This document shows, piece after piece, positions 1-5,353 of a DNA stretch of 5,353 nt. Source of the stretch: an uncultured Thermoguttaceae bacterium (GTDB lineage Bacteria; Planctomycetota; Planctomycetia; Pirellulales; Thermoguttaceae); assembly GCA_934725735.1 (NCBI GenBank), contig CAKVCP010000138.1:1-5353 (forward strand), in the 5' to 3' direction. A program made the position numbers and the translations under genes. The notes beneath the pieces were generated by a model, which saw only the letters and a list, made by a program, of their open reading frames with translations, did no database searches and was not told the origin of the DNA. Within the stretch, counting starts at the first letter, position 1. The number at the start of each line of letters is the position of its first letter.

Positions 1-1871
1 GCGACGTCCATTTCAAAACCTCGCCCGACACGAAAGAAGTAGATCGGTTTCGACGAGCCGTACGGTTTATGTACGAATATTCTGCTCAACAACCCTATTC
101 CAAATTCGACGCGCTCCTTATCGCCGGCGACGTCTCCGACCATGGGCTAGACGAAGAGCTTTTACTCTTCAAGAAGACGATGGACGAAGAAATTCATGGC
201 GACGTCAAGACGATCATGTGCATGGGCAACCATGAATTTTATAGGGGAAACAAACCGCGTTGGCGAGAAATTTTCCAACGCGACGACAACGTCGCCACAA
301 AAGTCAACGGATTCTCTTTTATCGGAGTCTCTCCGGAAAGAGGATCGTGCGAAAACGGAGATTATTTATACGCGCTCGACTGGTATAAAAAAGCGCTTCA
401 AGAGGCCGTCGACGACGACCCTAAAAAACCAATTTTCACTTTCCAACACTACCATATCTCCTCAACCGTTTACGGGAGCCAGGGCGAAGACGTCTGGGGA
501 ATCGACGATCTGTACGAAACGCTCCAACATACCCCGCGCGTCGTCAATTTTTCAGGTCATTCTCACTATCCGATCAACGACCCGCGTTCAATATGGCAAG
601 GCGCTTTCACGGCCCTCGGAACGGGCACGTTAAGCTATTTTGAAATGAGTAGCGAGGGGGGAAAATTCAATAAATTCCCTGAAGGACACAAGAACGCCGC
701 CCAAATGTACGTTGTCGAAGTCCGTAAAGATAATTCCGTCGTTTTTAAACCCTACGATCTTATTACCAACTCCTTCTTTGATTGCGTCTATTACCTACCA
801 CAACCTGGAAACGCCTTTACCTACGCCTACACGGACGCGCGTTCGGAAACGAGCGAGAGACCGACGTGGGAAAAGGGCGCCGTCGCATCTTCAACGATTT
901 TGGACGATGAGACGACTCTCTGCGTCTCAATTCCTCAAGCCTCTTGCCCCGACGTCGTTCATAGTTATCGCATCGATTTGGAAAGACAAGAGGAACGCTC
1001 CGGCGCTCTCCAATGGGTGAAAGACGAGCCAATATACGTGTGGTCGCAATATTATTTTAAGGATCATCCCAATCCGCTACAGGCGAAGATCGACACGCTT
1101 CCTCCCCAAACCGAGTATCGCGCGAAGATTTTTGCCCTTAATCCTTGGCTCAAGGAGAGCAAGCGTTGCCTCGAACTCCAGTTCGCGACTCCCGCGAATC
1201 CTTACGCGCCGATAGATCCTGACGCGCCCTGTCCCGCGCCTAACGTGCTGGACGTCGCGTTTGTCGACGGTAAGCCGGTAAATCTCGCCCAGAACGTCAA
1301 ACGGCTCGTTAAAGAAATCCGAGTCGAAGGCGCCCCGCAGATTATGAGCGTAGACAGCTTGAACGGACAAGAATGCGCGTCCTTCAACGGAAAAGATCAA
1401 CGTCTTGTCATTCCCTTCGCGTCGAGCGATTTCGCGAGATTGGGCGTCATGACCATCTCCGCGCGTTTCCTTCTTGTAAAGACGCCGGAGGAGGCGCAGT
1501 CTCTCTTCTCCTGTACCGAAGGAAGAGGAATCAGTCTAGAAATCAATAAGGATCAGATAGAATTTTGGGCTTCCATCGACGGAGAATATCGCATTTTACG
1601 CGCCCCCGTTCCACTTGGACGTTTTATCGACGCCCTTGGATCATACGACGGCGAGACGCTCAAGTTGTACCTTGACGGCAACCTCGTTCAAACGCTCGAC
1701 GTCAAAGGTAAACTTGTCTACCCCACCGATCCCTCCGCGCAAGGATTCTGCGTCGGTTGCGACATTGCGCGCGGCATGTCCGGAACGAATTATTTTCAGG
1801 GCAAAATCGCGCGCGCCCAGCTTTTCTCATGGGCGCTCTCTGCGGAACAAGTCAAAGAACTCGCCCGCTAA
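1..1871 (+). CDS. Calcineurin-like metallophosphoesterase with Fn3-like and C-terminal LamG-like domains (5' end outside window)
   Basis: The frame is open to the left edge (first full codon at position 3), so the real start and any signal peptide lie upstream; the ATG at 69 is internal. The first codons read Asp-Val-His, the DxH metal-binding motif I of calcineurin-like phosphoesterases. Numbering from the ATG at 69, the other motifs follow in order: GDVSDHG at 20-26, GNHE at 53-56, QHYH at 126-129 and GHSH at 163-166. The two-metal active site therefore looks complete. Residues about 266-375 resemble an Fn3-type beta domain. Residues about 394-598 resemble a LamG/concanavalin A-like jelly roll, including the phrases YDGETLKLYLDGNLV and GKIARAQLFSWALSAEQV. 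The family hydrolyses phosphomonoesters or phosphodiesters; the substrate cannot be told from sequence. The LamG domain suggests carbohydrate or surface binding and hence export, which is inference. The next gene is convergent, 42 bases away. Confidence 0.9.
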   Translation, partial: DVHFKTSPDTKEVDRFRRAVRFMYEYSAQQPYSKFDALLIAGDVSDHGLDEELLLFKKTMDEEIHGDVKTIMCMGNHEFYRGNKPRWREIFQRDDNVATKVNGFSFIGVSPERGSCENGDYLYALDWYKKALQEAVDDDPKKPIFTFQHYHISSTVYGSQGEDVWGIDDLYETLQHTPRVVNFSGHSHYPINDPRSIWQGAFTALGTGTLSYFEMSSEGGKFNKFPEGHKNAAQMYVVEVRKDNSVVFKPYDLITNSFFDCVYYLPQPGNAFTYAYTDARSETSERPTWEKGAVASSTILDDETTLCVSIPQASCPDVVHSYRIDLERQEERSGALQWVKDEPIYVWSQYYFKDHPNPLQAKIDTLPPQTEYRAKIFALNPWLKESKRCLELQFATPANPYAPIDPDAPCPAPNVLDVAFVDGKPVNLAQNVKRLVKEIRVEGAPQIMSVDSLNGQECASFNGKDQRLVIPFASSDFARLGVMTISARFLLVKTPEEAQSLFSCTEGRGISLEINKDQIEFWASIDGEYRILRAPVPLGRFIDALGSYDGETLKLYLDGNLVQTLDVKGKLVYPTDPSAQGFCVGCDIARGMSGTNYFQGKIARAQLFSWALSAEQVKELAR

Positions 1872-1913
1872 TCAGAAGAACAAGAGTCGCCCTCGGAGCG
1901 TTCGAAGAGAAAC

Positions 1914-2570
1914 TCATACGCCTTTCTCGATATTGAACGCGACGTCGGCGACTTTATTGACAAGCGCGTCGCTGTGAGACGCGAAAACGATTGTCTTCCC
2001 TGCGTCCCTAAGCGTCTGGAAAAGATCCATAACGATCGATTGACCAGACGCGTCCAAACTTGCCAAAGGCTCGTCGACAACAAGCGCGTCGGGATTGAGC
2101 GCCAACACGCAAGCGAACGCGACGCGTCGTTTCTCTCCCCCGGACAAAGAATAAGGAGCGCGGAAGCGCAAACGCGTAATCTCCAACAAGGAAAGGCAAT
2201 CGTCGACTCGCGTTCGTATTTCTGATTCTTCAAGATTGAGTTGTCGCGGACCAAACGCGATCTCGTCTTCGACGCTCCCGCAAAACAGCTGAGCGTCCGC
2301 GCTTTGAAAGACGAACCCGACGCGACGATGAAATTCTTTCGCAAAACGAATATCAGAAATTTTTTTTCGCGTTATCTCCGTCCCGTCGAAAAAATACTTT
2401 CCTTTATTGGGGAAAGAGAGTCCGTTAAGCAACCGCAAGAGCGTCGTCTTTCCGCAACCGTTAGCGCCGGTTATCGCCGCCGCGACGCCTTTCTCAATCT
2501 TCATCGAGACGTCGTCTAGTATTATATTGGCGCTGTCATAAGAAAAGGTAACGTTCTTCAGGTCAAACAT
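1914..2570 (-). CDS. cbiO: ECF-type cobalt/nickel transporter ATP-binding subunit CbiO
   Basis: ABC ATPase of 218 residues that powers the metal importer encoded by the two genes upstream; it acts on the cytoplasmic face of the membrane. All catalytic motifs are visible: aromatic A-loop residue Tyr11 in FSY, Walker A GANGCGKT at 35-42, Q-loop Gln89 in FVFQSADAQLF (the form typical of CbiO/EcfA proteins), signature LSGGE at 142-146, Walker B LVVDE at 163-167, D-loop SLD at 171-173 and switch His199. The protein stops about 19 residues after the switch histidine. It is therefore shorter than many CbiO/EcfA proteins (usually about 230-280) and lacks their C-terminal extension. The start is ATG with no clear Shine-Dalgarno, and it lies inside the end of cbiQ (13-base overlap), which suggests translational coupling. 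Only one ATPase gene is present, so a homodimer is expected. Assignment to the CbiO/NikO group rests on the motifs and on the cbiM-cbiQ context. Confidence 0.95.
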   Translation of the reverse strand: MFDLKNVTFSYDSANIILDDVSMKIEKGVAAAITGANGCGKTTLLRLLNGLSFPNKGKYFFDGTEITRKKISDIRFAKEFHRRVGFVFQSADAQLFCGSVEDEIAFGPRQLNLEESEIRTRVDDCLSLLEITRLRFRAPYSLSGGEKRRVAFACVLALNPDALVVDEPLASLDASGQSIVMDLFQTLRDAGKTIVFASHSDALVNKVADVAFNIEKGV

Positions 2571-3379
2571 CGCTTTGCATACTCAAAATAAATGAAGAGA
2601 AGAATCATCGCCGACAAGAGCGCTACGCCTAAAAAATCAACGCGTCGCCAAGGCGCCCAATAACGACGATATACTCCGGAAAAGCATCGACACGTCATGG
2701 CGTCAAACTGTTCTTGCGCCGCTCTTTGCGCGCGTAAAAAAATGACGCCGACAACGCCTCCAAGGGTTCGCGCTCGACGACGATCCCACCCAGGCGAACG
2801 TAAAAGAACCGCCTCGATCGTCTCAAGACAAATCTCGCACAAAACGACGACGTATTTCATCGTCAAATCAAAAATGAAGATGAGCGCGTCCGGAGCTCGG
2901 AAAAATTTGAACGCGCACGTCAAACGATTCCAATTCATCGATTGAATAAGAAGGGAAAGAATCGTCGTTGTGATAAGCGTCTTGCATGGAACGACGACAA
3001 GCGCGCGCGTCTGATCCCACAAGATCGCCGCCGGCGCCAGAATTAAGAGAGACGCGACGTACGCCTCGAAGGGCAACGCTAGAATCCGCGCAAGAACGCG
3101 GGCGTCTAAAGTCGCCAAATAGACAAGAATAACCGTGCCCACAATCTCGACAAAAACGAAGTTGAACGACGCGGAAACAAGGAGAATCGAAAAGAAAGCA
3201 AGCGCAAGGCGCATCGGGGGAGAAAAGGCAAACCGGCCCGGAGGAGTCGGTTCGCGCCTCACGCTTTTCAACACGCCTAAAAGTCCCTTAGCGCTTTTGC
3301 GCAAGAACGCGCCTCCGTCTCGTAATGGCTCGCGCTTCTCGCTCGTCAAAAGCCACTTCGGCGTTTCCTTTTTGTCCAT
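2558..3379 (-). CDS. cbiQ: ECF-type cobalt/nickel transporter transmembrane coupling subunit CbiQ (EcfT family)
   Basis: Integral membrane protein of 273 residues from the ATG at 3379. It links the metal-binding subunit CbiM to the ATPase CbiO. After a hydrophilic, basic N-terminus of about 50 residues come hydrophobic segments at roughly 55-90, 102-120, 128-146, 165-186 and 247-266. Between the last two lies the cytoplasmic coupling region (about 187-240), with LLRSPGW near 192-198 and the phrase AQEQFDAMTCRCFSG at 221-235. The latter matches the CbiQ helix normally ending in DAM-x-ARGF. The two coupling motifs are usually Ala-Arg-Gly-like; here they read Leu-Arg-Ser and Cys-Arg-Cys, keeping only the central arginine. 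Start choice: a TTG at 3385 would overlap the cbiM stop as TTGA and add two residues. The ATG leaves a two-base gap. Neither has a clear Shine-Dalgarno, so reinitiation after cbiM is likely. The 3' end overlaps cbiO by 13 bases. Confidence 0.9.
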   Translation of the reverse strand: MDKKETPKWLLTSEKREPLRDGGAFLRKSAKGLLGVLKSVRREPTPPGRFAFSPPMRLALAFFSILLVSASFNFVFVEIVGTVILVYLATLDARVLARILALPFEAYVASLLILAPAAILWDQTRALVVVPCKTLITTTILSLLIQSMNWNRLTCAFKFFRAPDALIFIFDLTMKYVVVLCEICLETIEAVLLRSPGWDRRRARTLGGVVGVIFLRAQRAAQEQFDAMTCRCFSGVYRRYWAPWRRVDFLGVALLSAMILLFIYFEYAKRCLT

Positions 3380-3381
3380 AA

Positions 3382-4434
3382 TCAAGCCGAGGCGTCGTTC
3401 CGCTTGAGAAGCGTCGCCAATTTAAAAACAAGAATTGATAGAGCGACGCCAGATATCGCCGAAAGAACGTAACTTAACCACTCGGGAGCTCCAGGCGCAG
3501 AGTAATCAGGAACAAGAGCAGACCAATGGAACCCTGTCGTCATTCCCTGAGGAACATACCCCAATTCTTCGCCGTTGACGACAAGAGACGCTATTTCATC
3601 TTCTCCCCATTCTCCCCACGCCGTTCCTTCAGCCAGAAGTCCAAGGGGAGTCAACGCAACAAGAATGGCAAGGAGGATGTAGACGGTATTGAAAGAAGAG
3701 TTTTGCTTCTTCCATTCCATTTCGTTCTCAGACGATTTCTCAGGAGCAAAAAACGCGGGATTAGCTGCAAAACCAGGAGCGGCGCGCATTACAAAGACGT
3801 AAACGCCGACGGAGAAAAGAATTTCCGCTAGACCGAAGAGGGTTAGATGTCCGATCGCCATCGCGGGGACGGAGACCGAAAGAGGATACGGGCAGAAGAG
3901 CGCCTGCCCTTCAGGGGTGTGAAACAGAAGCGGTTGAACGCCAAACTGAATCGCTGCGGCAAGGGCCGCAAGGTTCAAACCGACATAGGAGGCGGCGCCG
4001 ACGCAAAGGACGTCGCGACGAGAGCCTGTTTGCGCACGAAAAAGCTTACGCAACGCGCAATACGTCAAATATCCGCTGAAGGGGAGTATGCAGGCGATAT
4101 TGAAACAGTTGGCGCCAAAAGCGAGAATTCCGCCGTCTCCAAAGAGGAGAGCTTGAATCGCCAGCGCGATAGTCAACGACAAGCACGCCGCCTCAGGGCC
4201 CAGAAGGACCGCAAGGAGAACCCCGCCGACGGCATGCCCCGTCGTCCCTCCCGGAAGAGGCACGTTAAACATCATCGCAAGGAAGGAAAACGCCGCGGCT
4301 ACTCCTAACGCAGAAAATCGTTCCTTGGGGAATTCTCTGGTGATTTTCTTAACAGAAACGCTCCAAACTGGAATCGTCGCAATCGTCAATGCGACGCAAG
4401 TCGACGCGCTCAAATAATTGTCAGGAATATGCAT
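3382..4434 (-). CDS. cbiM: ECF-type cobalt/nickel transporter substrate-binding membrane subunit CbiM with fused CbiN-like C-terminal part
   Basis: Metal-specificity subunit of 350 residues, first gene of a cbiM-cbiQ-cbiO operon. It begins MHIPDNYLS, the diagnostic N-terminus of CbiM/NikM. In the NikM structure the metal is held by the amino terminus of Met1, by His2 and by a histidine at 67; here GGTTGHAVGG places a histidine exactly at 67. Also conserved are QALLFGDGGI at 94-103, GANCFN at 107-112 and the HLTLFGLAE helix near 196-204. About seven hydrophobic segments cover residues 10-217. After a polar linker (about 230-247) a second part follows. It has a membrane segment ending in LTPLGLLAEGTAWGEWG (261-277), an extramembrane loop (about 278-318) and a last membrane helix (about 321-342). 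This resembles CbiN/PDGLE-type modules and would explain why no separate cbiN is present. The start is supported by AGGAG ten bases upstream. Cobalt and nickel cannot be told apart from this sequence. Confidence 0.95.
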   Translation of the reverse strand: MHIPDNYLSASTCVALTIATIPVWSVSVKKITREFPKERFSALGVAAAFSFLAMMFNVPLPGGTTGHAVGGVLLAVLLGPEAACLSLTIALAIQALLFGDGGILAFGANCFNIACILPFSGYLTYCALRKLFRAQTGSRRDVLCVGAASYVGLNLAALAAAIQFGVQPLLFHTPEGQALFCPYPLSVSVPAMAIGHLTLFGLAEILFSVGVYVFVMRAAPGFAANPAFFAPEKSSENEMEWKKQNSSFNTVYILLAILVALTPLGLLAEGTAWGEWGEDEIASLVVNGEELGYVPQGMTTGFHWSALVPDYSAPGAPEWLSYVLSAISGVALSILVFKLATLLKRNDASA

Positions 4435-4444
4435 GTCGCAATTT

Positions 4445-4449
4445 CTCCT
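4445..4449 (-). promoter_or_regulatory. Ribosome binding site of cbiM
   Basis: AGGAG on the minus strand, ten bases before the cbiM ATG. It is the only strong Shine-Dalgarno sequence found in the window and supports the MHIPDNYLS start, which is also required for metal binding by the free N-terminus. Confidence 0.75.
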
Positions 4450-4480
4450 AAAATAACTCTCTTCGAAACTCCGCTAAAAT

Positions 4481-4492
4481 GTAAAATCTTAC
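4481..4492. repeat. Short inverted repeat at the predicted cbiM transcription start
   Basis: GTAA and TTAC arms flank a four-base spacer (GTAAAATCTTAC on the plus strand). It lies just downstream of the predicted -10 box of the cbiM promoter, a place where a repressor could bind. The arms are only four bases in AT-rich sequence, so chance is a real possibility. Confidence 0.25.
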
Positions 4493-4500
4493 GCAATTGA

Positions 4501-4528
4501 AGTATACAAAAAAGGTAATGAGAGTCAA
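4501..4528 (-). promoter_or_regulatory. Putative sigma70-type promoter of the cbiMQO operon
   Basis: On the minus strand TTGACT (4528-4523) and TATACT (4506-4501) are separated by 16 bases; each hexamer matches the sigma70 consensus at five of six positions. Transcription would begin near 4494, giving a leader of about 60 bases. That is too short for a cobalamin riboswitch, and no B12-box sequence is seen. Prediction from sequence only. Confidence 0.6.
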
Positions 4529-4541
4529 CTAATTAACTATC

Positions 4542-4556
4542 GCGAGGAATACTCGC
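4542..4556. repeat. Inverted repeat GCGAG-N5-CTCGC between the divergent promoters
   Basis: Five-base perfect arms (4542-4546 and 4552-4556) around GAATA. It lies 14 bases upstream of the -35 box of the cbiM promoter. It could be a regulator site or simply a small hairpin; no known binding motif was recognised. Confidence 0.35.
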
Positions 4557-4570
4557 TGCGAATCGGCAGT

Positions 4571-4589
4571 TAACGGCGCGCGACCGTTA
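4571..4589. repeat. Inverted repeat TAACGG-N7-CCGTTA between the divergent promoters
   Basis: Perfect six-base arms (4571-4576 and 4584-4589) around CGCGCGA, total 19 bases, which is a usual operator size for a dimeric regulator. It lies 17 bases upstream of the predicted -35 box of the B6-kinase promoter and about 43 bases upstream of the cbiM promoter, so it could serve either gene. It does not resemble the NikR operator half-sites (GTATGA/TCATAC). The cognate regulator is not in the window. Confidence 0.45.
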
Positions 4590-4606
4590 GATCAAAAGCG
4601 TCGGGG

Positions 4607-4634
4607 CTGACTAATAGGGGTTTTGGGGTATAAT
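4607..4634 (+). promoter_or_regulatory. Putative sigma70-type promoter of the pyridoxal kinase gene
   Basis: TATAAT at 4629-4634 is a perfect -10 box. CTGACT at 4607-4612 is a weaker -35 match (four of six) with 16 bases between them. The predicted start is near 4641, about 80 bases before the kinase ATG. The spacer contains two GGGG tracts separated by TTTT. Confidence 0.55.
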
Positions 4635-4661
4635 TCGCGATTAATACTTTAGAAAATTGAG

Positions 4662-4688
4662 CCTGGGATCGCGAATATTCGTCCCAGG
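4662..4688 (+). repeat. Stem-loop in the 5' leader of the pyridoxal kinase gene
   Basis: Perfect seven-base arms CCTGGGA (4662-4668) and TCCCAGG (4682-4688) enclose an inner palindrome CGAATATTCG (4672-4681), with a three-base bulge TCG on the left side. In RNA this gives a stable 11-pair hairpin ending 32 bases before the ATG. No T-run follows on the plus strand, so it is not a plain terminator. A role in mRNA stability or regulation, or as a protein-binding palindrome, is possible but not shown. Confidence 0.5.
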
Positions 4689-4720
4689 ATTATTCCATCC
4701 CAAGAAAGCTTCGTTTGGCT

Positions 4721-5353
4721 ATGAAACGGATTCTCACAATACAGGACGTCTCCTGCGTCGGCAAATGCTCGCTTACAGTCGCTCTTCCGATCATATCGGC
4801 GGCGCAGATAGAAGCATGCGTTCTGCCCACCGCCGTCCTTTCAACTCATACGCGTTTTCAAAGGTACACGTTCGCCGATCTAACCGACGAAATCGAACCG
4901 ACGACGGATGTTTGGAAGGCCGAAGGAATTACGTTTGACGGAATCTACACCGGCTATTTGGGATCATTTCGTCAAATGGAGCTCATTGAAAAGCTCGTTC
5001 GAGAATTTAGGACGGAAAACAACTTCTTTTTTGTCGATCCCGTCCTTGGCGACGGCGGCTCTCTATATGCGCGTTTCGACCAAAAATTCGCCGATCGAAT
5101 GGCGGAATTATGCGCTTACGCCGACGTTATTTCCCCTAATTTGACAGAAGCGTCTTTCATGCTTCATAAACCGTTTCAGGAAAAGGGGCATACGGAAGCG
5201 TACGTTCGTAATACCCTTGAGGAACTCGCGGCTTTAGGGCCAAAAATTGTTCTGTTGAAGGGAATAGATTACGGGGACGGTAGAGTTGGCGTCTCAACAT
5301 ATGATTCTAGCCGGAACGAATATTCCGCGTATTTTCACGAGCGGATACCGGGC
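4721..5353 (+). CDS. Pyridoxal/pyridoxamine kinase, ribokinase fold (3' end outside window)
   Basis: The first 211 residues of a vitamin B6 kinase, which phosphorylates pyridoxal, pyridoxine or pyridoxamine with ATP in the salvage route to pyridoxal phosphate; it is cytoplasmic. The reading frame is open to the right edge, with no stop. Family features in order are: N-terminal strand KRILTIQDVSCVGKCSLTVA, PTAVLSTHT at 36-44 (substrate pocket), DGIYTGYLGS at 73-82, DPVLGDGGSLY at 106-116 (phosphate/metal region) and ISPNLTEA at 137-144. The catalytic aspartate of the GTGD-type motif and most of the ATP lid should lie beyond the edge, since the family is usually about 280-290 residues. The ATG at 4721 matches the family N-terminus, but the Shine-Dalgarno is weak (AAGAAAG about 11 bases upstream). 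The PdxY-like form found in many anaerobes, with a C-V-G-K-C start, fits best; pdxK versus pdxY cannot be decided. It is transcribed divergently from cbiM. Confidence 0.92.
   Translation, partial: MKRILTIQDVSCVGKCSLTVALPIISAAQIEACVLPTAVLSTHTRFQRYTFADLTDEIEPTTDVWKAEGITFDGIYTGYLGSFRQMELIEKLVREFRTENNFFFVDPVLGDGGSLYARFDQKFADRMAELCAYADVISPNLTEASFMLHKPFQEKGHTEAYVRNTLEELAALGPKIVLLKGIDYGDGRVGVSTYDSSRNEYSAYFHERIPG

Noticed and set aside
1872..1913. Possible intrinsic terminator for the minus-strand operon (weak hairpin at 1888-1900 followed by a partly T-rich stretch) between the convergent genes
   Set aside because: The stem is only five pairs with a G-T pair and a three-base loop, and the T-rich stretch is interrupted; too weak to annotate.
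1868..2344. Open frame of 158 codons on the minus strand within cbiO
   Set aside because: It lies in another frame of cbiO, is rich in Arg and Ser as expected of an out-of-frame reading, and has no recognisable domain.
3847..4308. Open frame of 153 codons on the plus strand opposite cbiM
   Set aside because: Antisense to a well-supported CbiM, with a highly basic Arg/Lys-rich composition typical of an antisense shadow and no start signal.
4435..4500. Cobalamin riboswitch upstream of cbiM
   Set aside because: The predicted leader is only about 60 bases and has no B12-box-like GCCACTG sequence; far too short for this riboswitch class.
4501..4530. NikR operator near GTATAC upstream of cbiM
   Set aside because: GTATAC is simply the -10 region; the GTATGA-N16-TCATAC arrangement is absent.
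4657..4938. Open frame of 93 codons on the plus strand crossing the leader stem-loop into the kinase gene
   Set aside because: Overlaps the kinase in a different frame; the kinase frame gives clear family motifs and this one does not.

Overview
The window holds five protein-coding genes in three transcriptional blocks; two of them run off the window edges. No rRNA, tRNA, CRISPR array, insertion sequence or attachment site could be recognised. Base composition is fairly balanced, and the codons favour GCG, GAC, GTC, ACG and CGC on both strands, so the whole window looks like one genome's native chromosome rather than a recent insertion. The host is a bacterium. A metallophosphoesterase joined to a LamG/concanavalin-like domain, together with weak or absent Shine-Dalgarno signals on most genes, would suit the Planctomycetes-Verrucomicrobia-Lentisphaerae group. 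That is a low-confidence inference, and no marker gene in the window settles it.

Layout. (1) Positions 1-1871, plus strand: a calcineurin-like metallophosphoesterase whose true start lies upstream of the window, followed by an Fn3-like linker domain and a C-terminal LamG-like domain. (2) Positions 1914-4434, minus strand: a compact three-gene operon for an energy-coupling-factor (ECF) cobalt or nickel importer. It reads cbiM (with a fused CbiN-like C-terminal part), cbiQ, cbiO, with tight or overlapping junctions. Its 3' end converges on the phosphoesterase with only 42 bases between the stop codons. (3) Positions 4435-4720: a divergent regulatory region of about 286 bases with a good sigma70-type promoter on each strand, several inverted repeats and a G-rich block. 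(4) Positions 4721-5353, plus strand: the first 211 codons of a pyridoxal/pyridoxamine (vitamin B6) kinase, cut off by the window edge.

How the genes work together. CbiM binds the metal ion through its extreme N-terminus (Met1, His2) and His67. CbiQ is the transmembrane coupling subunit and CbiO supplies ATP hydrolysis. Only one ATPase gene is present, so a CbiO homodimer is expected. The metal (Co2+ or Ni2+) cannot be decided here: there is no cobalamin-box sequence in the short leader and no urease, hydrogenase or B12 gene nearby. The B6 kinase is divergently transcribed and might share regulation with the transporter, but no metabolic link is shown.

I did not find a clearly new biological system. 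The points most worth a second look are the architecture of the divergent promoter region, the altered coupling motifs of CbiQ and the domain combination of the phosphoesterase.
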